DNA from: Saccharomycodes ludwigii
Lineage: Eukaryota > Ascomycota > Saccharomycetes > Saccharomycodales > Saccharomycodaceae
Direction of reading: 5' to 3'
NCBI RefSeq assembly: GCF_020623625.1
Contig: NC_060200.1
Location: forward strand, 1,976,501-2,040,500
DNA: 64,000 nt
Shown here: in pieces, positions 48,697-58,800 of the stretch
Layout: each line of letters begins with the position of its first letter
Position numbering within the stretch: position 1 is the stretch's first letter
Made by a program: the position numbers and the translations under genes
Notes under the pieces: model-generated
The model's database searches: none
Told to the model about the DNA's origin: nothing
Seen by the model: only the letters and a program-made list of their open reading frames with translations

Positions 48697-50081
48697 TAAA
48701 CTTTTCCGATGAAGAACACGAAAACTCCAATTTTAGAACACCAAATCATTTAGTTCATGGTCATAATCAAGAGAAAAATAGAACAATTATAAATCCTGAT
48801 AAAAAACACAATGGAACTGCCAGTATTAACGATAATAATAACCATGATACCATCACTAATAATAATGATAGTGGTTTATTGGTTACTCCACAAACTGTAT
48901 CAAGATTTAAAAATCTGCTAACCTCTGGAGGAGGAGGTAATAGTGGTGGAATAGGTTTAAGGAAAACCAGAGATGAAGATTTTGAAGATAAAGTTGATCT
49001 TGGTTCGTCTACTCCATTGGTTTCCGCTGGCTCTATTATGGGTGATTCCAGATCTTCTATTGGAAATAATAACGGATTGCACAGAAATTTCAATGATTTT
49101 GTAGATTTACGTTATGAAGATGATAATTTTGGTGGTAAGATTAACGCTAATAGTGGGATGAGCTTTTTAAGAAGCCCAGAATACACTCCTGCTAAAAAAG
49201 TGGTGGATTCTTCAACGAATGCAGTACAACCAGACACTACTAGCAATAAAAATTTGAGTAACGATGTTTTCAATAATAATCCTAATGTTAGCGCTAAACG
49301 TAATTTAGATTTTCTCTTATCGAATAATGCATTGGAAATTAACAGCCATAACCAAAACAACCTTAACAATAATAAGAACAACGAACAGAGCGATGGCCAA
49401 ATGTTAGGTTTTGTAAAAATAAAGAAAATTAAGAATAACACAATAAAACAACAACCTCCATCTTTAGCGCGGATTTCTAGAATATTTGATGATGATGATG
49501 ATAGTGATGTTGTTGAGGATTTTGGCATCTATAAGCCATCTACGCCAAATAAAACAACTATTGCCGAAGAAAGATCTGGACCTTCTACACCTCAAGAAAA
49601 AATAATATCGTTTGAACAAGCAGAAATGTGGAACAATGGGTCACCAATTAAAAATAAAAAACATAGACAGACTGAGGTCAGACATAGTTTTAGAAGTATC
49701 ACAGGAAATAGCGAACATCACACTAGCGAGGTCATTGATGATGATTATGAAAAAGAAGAAGAAGAAGAAGAAGAAATATATATATCCAGGAAAATACTGA
49801 AGAATCCATTTTTGGATGATAATGATGATAAAATACAGGAAGAATATTATGATGAAGAAATTGGTAGAACACCTACTAAACCGTATAGAAATGTAAATAT
49901 ATTTAATAATTATGGTAAGTGTGTCAGAAATAACGACGACGATGAAGTGATTAGGTTTTATGAAGATAGCGATGGTAATGTGGTTAAAAAAAGTAATTTT
50001 TCCAAAGGAAGGCCGAAAAGCCCTGAGGGAAATAACAACACTAAGTTGGAACCAAAGAAATTGGTATTTAAAGATGATTGA
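48561..50081 (+). CDS. SIC1: Cyclin-dependent kinase inhibitor Sic1
   Basis: The 506-residue, mostly disordered protein carries many CDK-type S/T-P sites, for example 'PSTPKR' at the start, 'FRTPNH', 'LLVTPQ', 'RSPEYTPAKK' and 'GRTPTKPYR'. These are the sites whose phosphorylation would route it to SCF-Cdc4 at G1/S. The C-terminal inhibitory region is recognisable: 'STPQEKIISFEQAEMWNNGS' matches yeast 'GTPSDKVITFELAKNWNNNS', 'LKNPFLDD' matches 'GKNPFASD', and 'DEVIRFYEDSDGNVVKK' matches the last block. S. cerevisiae Sic1 is 284 residues, so this form is nearly twice as long, mainly from Asn-rich inserts including a run near residues 31-46. It equals YLR079W. Confidence 0.93.
48651..48694. repeat. 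(AAT)n coding repeat (poly-Asn in Sic1)
   Basis: In-frame AAT repeat encoding about 16 Asn in the disordered N-terminus of Sic1. Confidence 0.85.
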
Positions 50082-50123
50082 TATGTGATTGATTATTCAT
50101 TTATGGTTTGGGACTTTATAATT

Positions 50124-50171
<48 letters not shown>

Positions 50172-50327
50172 TACTTTTAAATAATTATATCATTTATTCT
50201 TATATATTGTTTTCTATATATAGCCACTTAAGGACACACTATAAAGACTTTTTCTTTTATAACAATAGAAAAATATTATCTATGCGATGCTATATAATAA
50301 TTGAAAACATGTAATAAAAACCATAAA
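50082..50327. other. Convergent 3' region SIC1 / RGD2
   Basis: A 246-base spacer with a T26-class run at 50140-50165. Nothing else. Confidence 0.5.
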
Positions 50328-50815
50328 TTATTTTTTAGAATCCTTTAATTGTTTGAAAATCACTTTTTTATGAAGCAATAGATCGCGGAATAACTTATAA
50401 CCCAGATCAATCCCGTTATCGATTAAATTCACTTGTATTATACAGTTTGCGAATTCTTGACTAATACGTTCAATAAATTTAGAAACTAATTCACTTGACG
50501 ATTCAATATATTGGTTTGCTTCTTTTTTAGTCATTTGCATGATCGTAATCAAACGAACAAAATGTGTAGTTAAGGCATCCAACAAGGCTATATTGACTTT
50601 AGATAAAGAAGTTAGTATTTTGACGACAGAAGCCAATCTATCTTGATCTTCTTCTTTACTGTAAGTAGTATCATAAATCGCCTTTAAAAATTGATATAAT
50701 TCTGCGGGTATCAACGGATTGGGTAATTCTAATAAGAAAATTTTTAAAACAGATGCAATGACACTAGGGTCCGTGTAGTTTTTAAATATTTCTTGCATTT
50801 TCTTTTTTTTCGTAC

Positions 50816-50858
<43 letters not shown>

Positions 50859-52727
50859 GCTGTTTTTGTAGCCATTGGCATATGCGGTTTCATTGTCATT
50901 TAATTCACTACGAAGTTCATGTGTTAAATTCAACTTAACTGGTTTAATCCAGACGTTGCATCTAATTTCATCATTTTCCAATTCTGGATAAATAATATTA
51001 TCCATATATTGCAAAATATTTGATATTAGCAACGGAACTTTACTTTTATCTAGTCTACACCTGGTATCCAAATCAACACCAAATATTTGGTATGCACCTG
51101 GATTATAATAATTGTTATATATCAATGGTTTTGGTTGAAATGCCCCTGTCTTGTACCTTTTAATAAATCTACTCAAATCATAACTAGGATCCATATTCAC
51201 ATTTGAAATTGGGGATGCACTAATACCGCTAACGGTGTCATTAGTAGAAGTGCCACTCTTGATCGCACAAATACTATTAGCAGCAATATTTTCCAAACAT
51301 AATATATCTGGACAATCACAGGCGTTGGTGTCAGTACCGATAATAGACATATTTGTCTGACTCATTTTATAACAGTTTATTAAATCTTCGGTGGCCCTTT
51401 TAATTGCATTTATTCTGTCTCGTTCACATTTTTCCATAAAAGACAAATGATCAAACATCAACTCTTCCAAAGAACAACGCAAATTATCAGCTTTGAACAC
51501 CTCCGCTCTATATTTTTTATCTGCATCTTCCATTTCCTCAATTAGTTGCTTCAATTTTACTTCATTTTCATTCAATGGTTTGGGTTTATCAGGCTTTTCA
51601 CTAACATTTCTAATGTCGTTATCTAGGTCAGTAGGAATTGGAGTGATAGTCTCGGGGTCAACAAAGGCAAATTCAAAAGCATGATTTTTCCATTGGTATT
51701 GAAATTGCTTGGAATTTATAAAAGAGGATCCCATAACACCATTACAAATTTTTATGAAACCTAAATCCATTAAATCTTGGCCAATCAATTCTGCTTGATC
51801 AGTATCCTTTAATGCCAATTTCTGTATTAAAAACCTAACAATTTCGTACCCGTTGTTTGTATTTGATATTGTGTATTTTATCAACGGAACTTTATATTCG
51901 TGTTTGGGCATGTCTATTAATAAAGATTTAATTATCGCTCTCATGGTTTTATAATCTACATCAATGGTGTTGGAGCACAATGATGCAAACTGGTCGTGCT
52001 CCCTTTCGTGAGCTATAAAATCCTGATAGTACTCCCATAGTTTTATTTTTTTTAGGGCTAAGGTCAAAGAATCGTCATAATAATCTTCACGTTCATTCGC
52101 ATTTTGAATGGATGCTTCTTCTTCTTCTTCTTCTTCTTCTTCTTCTTCTTCTTCTTCCTCCTCTTCTTCTTCTTCTTCTTCTTTTCCTTCGCCTTTCTCC
52201 TCAGTAATTGCTTTATTATGATAGAGAGTTTTGTTAATGGAATAGGATGACGGAAAAGCTTCTCTCTTAAAATCTTCTAGCGCTCTACATTTATTTAAAT
52301 ATTTCACCTCAAATTTATTTTTAACAACCAAACTAAAAACTTCAAAGTTTTCAATATTATCCAACAACAATTTTTCACTATATTCTAGCCTTTTTTTGTG
52401 TTCCATACACCATTTAGTAAAAAGTTGTAAAACATTACTTTCAATATTTGAAGCTAATTTGAGTCTTTCCTCCCCGTGCTTCTTCATTAATTCATTAAGT
52501 TGTAAAATAGTTGAATCGCCAGTAGTACCGATTGACTCGTACGGTAATTTTGAATTGGCATTAGATATCATTTTTTTACCATATATAACCTCTACTTCCA
52601 TTTTACTTGCAAAATACTGAATATAAACTTCATTTTGGTAACAATTTTGATATAATCCATCAAATAAAGATTTAATACCTGATTTGAAATCAAAACTCCA
52701 AAAACTATCGGTAAATGAGGCAGGCAT
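50328..52727 (-). CDS. RGD2: Rgd2-like F-BAR/DEP/RhoGAP protein
   Basis: The 799-residue protein has an F-BAR start ('SFTDSFWSFDFKSGIKSLFD', 'YFASKMEVEVIYGKKM'), an inserted DEP-like domain (about 255-350, 'NTNNGYEIVRFLIQKLALKD'), a second coiled-coil segment and a C-terminal RhoGAP domain (about 545-795, from 'QIFGVDLDTRC'). S. cerevisiae Rgd2 (714 residues) acts on Cdc42 and Rho5. A Glu run (about 182-204) and an Asn run inside the GAP domain are low-complexity inserts. The usual arginine-finger motif is not evident: the aligned stretch at 591-595 reads NVWIK. It equals YFL047W in the woven order. Confidence 0.9.
50816..50858. repeat. (ATT)n coding repeat (poly-Asn in Rgd2)
   Basis: In-frame repeat encoding about 14 Asn within the RhoGAP domain, probably in a loop. 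Confidence 0.85.
52114..52181. repeat. (TTC)n coding repeat (poly-Glu in Rgd2)
   Basis: Nearly pure CTT/TTC tract with two CTC interruptions, encoding about 22 Glu between the F-BAR start and the DEP-like domain. Confidence 0.85.
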
Positions 52728-53025
52728 AATAATTATCTTAATAAACCTTTTATTATCGAGTCTATTTTTTTTTTTAATCTTAGCTTATACTTTAACTTTA
52801 GTCTAATTATGTTATATATAAGATCTATTTTACTTTAAAATGTGTATGTATGTGTGTGTGTATTTTTTTTTCTCTTATTTTTATTTTTTTTTTTTAACTT
52901 TTTTAATTTTTTAAATATTTGGACAAAAAAGACGTATATAACTTTTAAGAAAAAAAAAACATTGATTTATATGTAATAATAACTAAAAGAGTTATAAAAC
53001 GGGGAAAAAAAAAAAAAAACAAGAA

Positions 53026-53427
53026 ATGACAGATATCTCGTCAGTTTATCCCAAGGTTTCGATCGAATTTTGTAACAAATGCAAATGGGGGTTGAGAAGT
53101 TTTTGGTACCAACAAGAGTTATTACAAACATTTGATGACAAAATAAAAGAACTATCCTTGAAACCTAGAAATGATCAACCTGGTATATTTTTAATCAAGG
53201 GATATTTCTATATCGATACAAAGTTTCATACAGTTGTTTTGTGGGATAGGAAAATTGATGGTGGATTCCCAGATGCCAAAACATTAAAGCAAAGAATTAA
53301 AAAGTTGCTTTTCAATGAAAAGATTGATATTGGTAAACATAACGATGGATGTGATACTGTTTTAGGTAAAAGTGTTGTTTCTGAAGAAGGTATCAAGACT
53401 GCTTGTGAAGATTGCATTGGCAAATAA
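53026..53427 (+). CDS. Rdx-family (selenoprotein W-like) protein, Cys form
   Basis: The 133-residue protein fits the Rdx/SelWTH thioredoxin-like fold: 'PKVSIEFCNKCKWGLRSFWY', 'QQELLQTF', then 'VVLWDRKIDGGFPDAKTLKQ' and 'DIGKHND'. The redox motif is C-N-K-C, with Cys in place of the selenocysteine of animal SelW. The family is thought to act in thiol redox chemistry, but its substrate is unknown, as is its role in yeast. I do not recall a gene of this family between RGD2 and EMP47 in S. cerevisiae. The C-terminal 25 residues add two more Cys ('ACEDC'), also in a CxxC spacing. Confidence 0.88.
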   Translation: MTDISSVYPKVSIEFCNKCKWGLRSFWYQQELLQTFDDKIKELSLKPRNDQPGIFLIKGYFYIDTKFHTVVLWDRKIDGGFPDAKTLKQRIKKLLFNEKIDIGKHNDGCDTVLGKSVVSEEGIKTACEDCIGK

Positions 53428-53446
53428 CTGTCTTTTATTTTATTTT

Positions 53447-53464
53447 TGAAACATGGTCACGTGA
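53447..53464 (+). promoter_or_regulatory. Composite element TGAAACATGnnCACGTGA, copy 1
   Basis: TGAAACA resembles a Ste12 pheromone-response element and CACGTGA a Cbf1-type E-box, separated by four bases. Copy 1 has GT at the variable positions. Confidence 0.5.
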
Positions 53465-53496
53465 TGCCGTTTCAGCAACGATTGAAAAGCAATTTC

Positions 53497-53514
53497 TGAA
53501 ACATGCGCACGTGA
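53497..53514 (+). promoter_or_regulatory. Composite element TGAAACATGnnCACGTGA, copy 2
   Basis: Same 18-base element as copy 1 with CG at the variable positions. The sequence between the copies is unrelated, so this is not a simple tandem duplication. Confidence 0.5.
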
Positions 53515-53541
53515 CCTGGCACTCAAATCAAATTTTTTTTT

Positions 53542-53566
53542 CCGCTGTTGCTGTTGCTGTTGCTGT
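53542..53566. repeat. (GCTGTT)n hexamer repeat
   Basis: About four GCTGTT units in the EMP47 upstream region. It is non-coding. Confidence 0.8.
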
Positions 53567-53799
53567 TGCGCTAAGAAACACACGCACGGCCCTTCTTTTT
53601 TATTTATTTTTAACTCACAAATATAAAAAAAAAAAATAAATATGTGAAAATTTTGTAAATTTCTGTTCTTTTAATTTATTAATTTGTTTTCAATACTTTC
53701 CTCACAGATTTACTAAAGTTTAATACAAATATATTTAATAAGCAAAAAAAAAATAAAATACACACATACACAGTACATTATTTCTTTACCTCCACACTA

Positions 53800-55230
53800 A
53801 TGTATAAAAATTCACTTTCAAAATCAATATTCTCCTTTTTGTTACTAGTTTCAACTTTTTCCCCTTACTTCATCACAAATATCAACAGTGTTGTTGTTCA
53901 GGCACACGAATCCTCCTCGGCTCATCATGAAACATCTGATGCATTACTAGAGCCTATAATGTCTTTGCCTGATTTAATTAAAGCCACAACACCGCCACCC
54001 AACTACGAATTATTATATAATGCCATACTAAGTGAAGGTCGTATTATTTTAACCCCAAAAAGTACCAATAATGGTGCCATTTGGTCTAAAAATTCTTTAG
54101 ACAATGTCCCAAATCAATTCACCATAGAATGGACCTTTAGAAGTATAAACTATTTTGGTAAAACGGATGGGGGTATTTCCTTTTGGTTTATAGACGGTTC
54201 CAACTATGAAAAGTTGGAGCCGATAGATGCTATCAACGGTGGTGATATTTGGAAAGATTTGAAATTCAATGGTTTATTGTTACATGTCGACAATAATGGT
54301 CCAACTGGACCCGAAGTTAGAGCCATTTTAAATGATGGTACAAAAACTTTTAAGGACGTTAATCAATTCCACGAATCGGATTTTGCTTCTTGTTTATTAA
54401 GTTATCAAGATAGTTCTGTCCCAATAACTTTGAGATTGACTTATGACAATAAAGATGATAATAGCTTTTTGAAAGTGCAAGTTGACAACAAGCTTTGTTT
54501 CCAAACTAGACAAGTTAGTTTGGATAATACTGTATTAAATAATAAAAAAATTAAAATTGGTGTTACCGCAACAAACATTGACAGAAGTAATATTAATAAC
54601 GGGGAAAGCTTTGAAATTTTAAAATTAAACTATTATCCAACTATTATTGATGAATCTTTAATTCCAAATGTTAAAACAATGCCCCAACCAAAATATGTCA
54701 CACAAATTATTAATAAAGACACCGGAGAAGTAACTTATAAGGAAAAATCCATTTATGATGATAAAAATATTGACATGGACTCTTTATATGAAAAATTAGA
54801 TAGAATCGAGGGTAAAATTTTAGCTAATGATATTTCTCAATTGTATCAAAAATTGGAAGATAGTGTTGAATTGAATAGATTACAACTGAAAAAGATTGAT
54901 GCGTTGGTGAGCGTATTAAGTGCATATAGTAGAAATAATGATGGTTCTACTGAACAATCATCAGGTTCTATTACTGAGGATAATTTTCAAGATTTTATTA
55001 AATTGAATGAAAATTTAGAAAAAATATTAAGTGAACAAGAACGTATTAGAGAATTTACTAAACAAGAAAAAAATTTAAATATCAATGGGGGCAATAATGG
55101 TGTTATCCATGCTGATGATATTATGTATAAGTTAACTTTGTGGATAATCCCTTTAATTGTGATTATGATGGTTATGGCTTATTATACATTTAAAATCCGT
55201 CAAGAAATTGTCAAAACCAAGTTGTTATGA
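53800..55230 (+). CDS. EMP47: Emp47/Emp46 L-type lectin cargo receptor
   Basis: The 476-residue type I membrane protein has a signal peptide (about 1-36), an L-type lectin domain (about 50-275, with 'GGISFWFIDG' and 'NGLLLHVDNNGP'), a coiled-coil stalk and a membrane helix (about 441-462). The tail ends KTKLL, like the dilysine-type retrieval signal of yeast Emp47. These lectins carry glycoproteins between ER and Golgi. S. cerevisiae EMP46 (YLR080W) and EMP47 (YFL048C) are duplicates; the single copy here stands for both, and the tail favours the EMP47 name. Confidence 0.93.
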   Translation: MYKNSLSKSIFSFLLLVSTFSPYFITNINSVVVQAHESSSAHHETSDALLEPIMSLPDLIKATTPPPNYELLYNAILSEGRIILTPKSTNNGAIWSKNSLDNVPNQFTIEWTFRSINYFGKTDGGISFWFIDGSNYEKLEPIDAINGGDIWKDLKFNGLLLHVDNNGPTGPEVRAILNDGTKTFKDVNQFHESDFASCLLSYQDSSVPITLRLTYDNKDDNSFLKVQVDNKLCFQTRQVSLDNTVLNNKKIKIGVTATNIDRSNINNGESFEILKLNYYPTIIDESLIPNVKTMPQPKYVTQIINKDTGEVTYKEKSIYDDKNIDMDSLYEKLDRIEGKILANDISQLYQKLEDSVELNRLQLKKIDALVSVLSAYSRNNDGSTEQSSGSITEDNFQDFIKLNENLEKILSEQERIREFTKQEKNLNINGGNNGVIHADDIMYKLTLWIIPLIVIMMVMAYYTFKIRQEIVKTKLL

Positions 55231-55773
55231 ATGGAAATCCTCTATTTAGACTCAAACCATTTAAAAAAAAAAAAAAAAAAAAACAACAACAACTTCTATA
55301 GCATAAATGTTTAAATTTACTGATAACTTTACTTTAAAATAAATATAAATAGTTAATAAATTACGTGTATACTTTATGTTTACTGTCAATTCGTAATCCC
55401 TAAGTTATAATGAACTTTTAAAATAAGTTTGGTAAATATATATTGAAAGAAAGGGATACAAGAGAGGATTTTCAAAACTATCTTAATTTTTTAGTCATTG
55501 CTTAGCTTTGTCATCCTCACAAACTTTTTGGATGATTAGAACCAAAAAAAAAAAAAAAAAAAAAAAAAGATTTGCAAGTCAAAAATAAATATATAAAATT
55601 AGTAACAGCATCCCTTCTTTTATATCACGGTTGTAATTTTATTTAATTAAATAATTCAAATTGAGCATTATAATAAAAATAATAATAATAATAATAATAT
55701 ATATATATAATTCAATACATGTTCATCTTCCACACATTTTAGCGATCTCTGATCTATATTCTAATGCATTAAT
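55231..55773. other. Convergent spacer EMP47 / SWP82
   Basis: At 540 bases it is long for a spacer between convergent genes. It has A21-A22 runs and an AAT repeat (55673-55697). I looked for C/D or H/ACA snoRNA boxes on both strands and found nothing convincing. Confidence 0.5.
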
Positions 55774-58700
55774 TTATTCAGAACCATTTGCATAAGGTGG
55801 ACTAAAACCTGTGATGTTCCCATTTCCAAGCTTATTGACCGTCGGTATCCTTTTTCGGATAGTTAATATATCACAGTTTCTACCAGCATCGTATTGAGAA
55901 TTCATTATTTCTTCTTGTTTATAAATTACATTAGGTAAATATTCTTTAAATATATAATTATGCCATTCTTTGTTTGTTTTTAGAATATTTTTGTTTTTAG
56001 AAGAGGTTTCCAACAATTCAACATTCTCAGCTTTATGCATATCCAGACTCCTATTCTCGGTTTTCTCATCATTTTTAGATTCAATGGGCGTATATGGTGT
56101 TACCGGAGATTGAACACTATTATCCTTATTATTCTCTTGCTCATCATCTGCTACATCATTTTCCTCCATTTCCTCTACATCATCCGCCGTGTCTTCGACA
56201 GAATCTTCTTCATCTTCTCCATCCTCATCCACTTCCTGATTTTCATCGCCACCATTCTGAGTTATTTCTTGTTGGTGTAGATCATCTTCATATACATTAT
56301 CATTGGTCTTTTCTTGTTTTAACCCATCTTCCATTTTGTCTTTGTTCACCTCTTGCATGAGTTTAGAATTTCGATCCAAGTCTTTTTTCACCCCTTCTAT
56401 ATCATTACTACCTCCCTCTATTGACAATGTGGTAACGCCTTGAGAAGGAGTATCAGTAGACATATTATCCTTAGGAAATTCCATAGGATTGACATTACTA
56501 ATCCTATTGTCATTAGCAGTTGCCATAATGGTAGTATTATCCTTATTCGCATGTTTAGAAAGAGAATCACTAGTCCCAAAGTTATCAGTACTTGCATCCA
56601 TATCTTTATCCTCAACTTTAGTTATTACAGTACGTGATGTCATATAACCGCCTCTACCACGTCCTCTCCCACGTCCTCGCCCACGTCCTCTCCCCCTACC
56701 TCTGTTAGTCCATGGATTGTGATAAGCCCTTTTTTTTTTCTTGATTGTTGCTCCATTAATTTTAACATTGCCTGATAAAAGCAAGTTCCCTTTAGAACTG
56801 CTAATGTCACCTTTATTCATCAAATCATCGCCATAATAATAATAATAATAATTGGAATCTTTGATGTTATTTGTTTTAATAATAGGCAAACCAGCTTTAA
56901 ATATCCAATATTTTTTCCATTTCGTTTCTCTAATCCCAGCTATTATGTTGACGCCCTTGTTAAATTGAACTGAATCATGTTCACGTTCTAAATCCCTAAT
57001 TTGCAAAGGGGTCAACTTTCTTAACCTATTAACCAATTGAAGTTCATTATTAAATATCGGTAGCCCTCTAGCGGAATATTTCTGTTCTTCTCCATCTATA
57101 CCGACAGTACTTAGAAGTTTCTTGTTCATTTTGGATCTTAAAGGCAAAGTTTCAAATTTCCAACCGTTTATATTTAACTCATTGGATTTAAGTGTATCTG
57201 CTTTATCAGTAAACATTTTTAAGATATTGGGTCCCTTCTCCATGCCTGATATACTTCTAGAACTATAATTCTGTTCGGGCAATAAATCAGCTAATAATCT
57301 CTTATGGCTGGTAGTAGTGCCATTGCACCCATTATTATGAATAGGTGTATTTACAGACTCGTGTAGGTCATCTCGAACATTTGTACCAATAGGACTATCC
57401 ATATTGTTACTGCCGGTTTGCAAAAAGGATAACTTACTATAGTACTTAGGTACTTTAAAATTTGCACTTAGTTCTAAAGAACCCGTGATATTCTGCCCTG
57501 GTACAATAAGGTGTCTTAAAGAAGATAGAGTTTCATTGATACGATCAGTTGTGTAATATAAACCATTATTTGTTGCATTATTTTTTAAATGGGTACTAGA
57601 ACTATCCAGATCTTCATTATTTCCGTAACCTATATTAACTCCACTTCTAGACTTTTTTCTTTTATCTAAGATGGCATTATTGTAATAACTATTAGTATTA
57701 TCACCATTATCATTAAAGTTTTCCATGACATAAGTTTTATTTTGTTCTTCTTCCTGTTTCTGTTGTATTTCTTTCATAGTAGGTATATGATTATAAGCAT
57801 TATCATCGGCACTATAAAAATCATATATGTTTTGGTAATGCACATATTGCTGTTGAAAATTGTTGTAGGCCCTTTTCAATTCCATAGAAGGCTGTTCAAT
57901 AACGGTCAAGTATGGGTTTTCAAAATGATCGTCTGTTTTAATGTCAGAAAAATTAAATTCAGTATCTCCCTTTTCTTCCAAAGTCTTGGTATCATTAGGA
58001 TTGATAAATAATATTTTTTTTGCCTTTTTAACTATGTCCAAAGCAATCGGAAAAACACGGTTTTGGTAAGTAAACCCTTGATCCTTAGCAGTTAAATCCC
58101 AATAATCATCTATAATCCGAATGCCAGAATTTACCAATAAAGCACCAAACCTAACAAAAGCAGCTTTAGCATGAATTATTATACAATCTTCTTCCTTCAA
58201 AATGTTACCAGGATCTCTGCCAATATTAAGCTTTTTTAAAAAAAAATCCGTATATGCCGAACTATTGATTAATTTTGAAAGATTAAATGTTCTAATTTCA
58301 GGATAAACGTTATTAAATTTCTGAACCCAATCCTCTTCTTTGTCTCCTCTTGTAGGTAAGTTTCCTAGCAATGAATATAAATCCTTTAACAAAATGTATA
58401 AAGTTCTATCTTTCACTTTCCCATCTTCATGCTCCTCCCCCTCTTCTTCTTTTGTTTGTTGGATAATGTTATTGTTAATAGAAGTATTTTCATTTTTATG
58501 TTTTTTATATTGTGGGAGAGTGAAGGTGGTGATATTATATTTTCTTTCATTCAATAGGTATCCAAATGAATCTATTTTTGTTTCACCTTCATTATCAACA
58601 ATATTTAATTTATATGATGAAATTAAAGAATCAGGCGATGAAATATACTCGCAATAGTTTGCTGGTGGTAGTGGTATTTTTAAAGGAAATTCGTTTAATT

Positions 58701-58800
58701 CACCGCACTGATAGTCATTTTTATTAGATAGATAAAATATAGCTTGTTTCAACAAATATAAATTATGGTTGTCAGTTTCTACTGTTCGATATATCGTCAT
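55774..58800 (-). CDS. SWP82: Rsc7/Swp82-family chromatin remodelling subunit
   Basis: The 1008-residue protein has the Rsc7/Swp82 domain in its first third. Visible pieces are 'DSFGYLLNERKYNITTFTLP', 'RTLYILLKDLYSLLGNLP', and 'IIIHAKAAFVRFGALLVNSG' followed by 'IRIIDDYW'. Members are Npl6/Rsc7 in the RSC complex and Swp82 in SWI/SNF. The position after EMP47 equals YFL049W (SWP82, 623 residues), so Swp82 is preferred, though a non-WGD yeast may have one gene serving both. The rest is disordered and unusually long: a 9-fold Arg-Gly repeat (about residues 700-718), then a strongly acidic segment (about 845-910). Confidence 0.85.
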   Translation of the reverse strand: MTIYRTVETDNHNLYLLKQAIFYLSNKNDYQCGELNEFPLKIPLPPANYCEYISSPDSLISSYKLNIVDNEGETKIDSFGYLLNERKYNITTFTLPQYKKHKNENTSINNNIIQQTKEEEGEEHEDGKVKDRTLYILLKDLYSLLGNLPTRGDKEEDWVQKFNNVYPEIRTFNLSKLINSSAYTDFFLKKLNIGRDPGNILKEEDCIIIHAKAAFVRFGALLVNSGIRIIDDYWDLTAKDQGFTYQNRVFPIALDIVKKAKKILFINPNDTKTLEEKGDTEFNFSDIKTDDHFENPYLTVIEQPSMELKRAYNNFQQQYVHYQNIYDFYSADDNAYNHIPTMKEIQQKQEEEQNKTYVMENFNDNGDNTNSYYNNAILDKRKKSRSGVNIGYGNNEDLDSSSTHLKNNATNNGLYYTTDRINETLSSLRHLIVPGQNITGSLELSANFKVPKYYSKLSFLQTGSNNMDSPIGTNVRDDLHESVNTPIHNNGCNGTTTSHKRLLADLLPEQNYSSRSISGMEKGPNILKMFTDKADTLKSNELNINGWKFETLPLRSKMNKKLLSTVGIDGEEQKYSARGLPIFNNELQLVNRLRKLTPLQIRDLEREHDSVQFNKGVNIIAGIRETKWKKYWIFKAGLPIIKTNNIKDSNYYYYYYGDDLMNKGDISSSKGNLLLSGNVKINGATIKKKKRAYHNPWTNRGRGRGRGRGRGRGRGRGGYMTSRTVITKVEDKDMDASTDNFGTSDSLSKHANKDNTTIMATANDNRISNVNPMEFPKDNMSTDTPSQGVTTLSIEGGSNDIEGVKKDLDRNSKLMQEVNKDKMEDGLKQEKTNDNVYEDDLHQQEITQNGGDENQEVDEDGEDEEDSVEDTADDVEEMEENDVADDEQENNKDNSVQSPVTPYTPIESKNDEKTENRSLDMHKAENVELLETSSKNKNILKTNKEWHNYIFKEYLPNVIYKQEEIMNSQYDAGRNCDILTIRKRIPTVNKLGNGNITGFSPPYANGSE
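56648..56705. repeat. Coding repeat for Arg-Gly dipeptides (Swp82)
   Basis: Tandem 12-base units of the type CCACGTCCTCTC, in frame, encoding nine consecutive Arg-Gly pairs. Confidence 0.85.

Larger units (their letters stand above)
53428..53799. other. EMP47 upstream region
   Basis: About 370 bases, with two copies of an 18-base element (TGAAACATGnnCACGTGA) exactly 50 bases apart, GCTGTT repeats at 53542-53566 and an A-rich leader. Confidence 0.6.

Noticed and set aside
55400-55560. C/D snoRNA suggested by GATGAT-like sequences in the EMP47-SWP82 spacer
   Set aside because: No paired C and D boxes with a terminal stem on either strand.
56035-56637. Plus-strand frames of 65-88 codons opposite SWP82
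   Set aside because: They are shadows of the acidic and Arg-Gly-coding repeats of the real gene.
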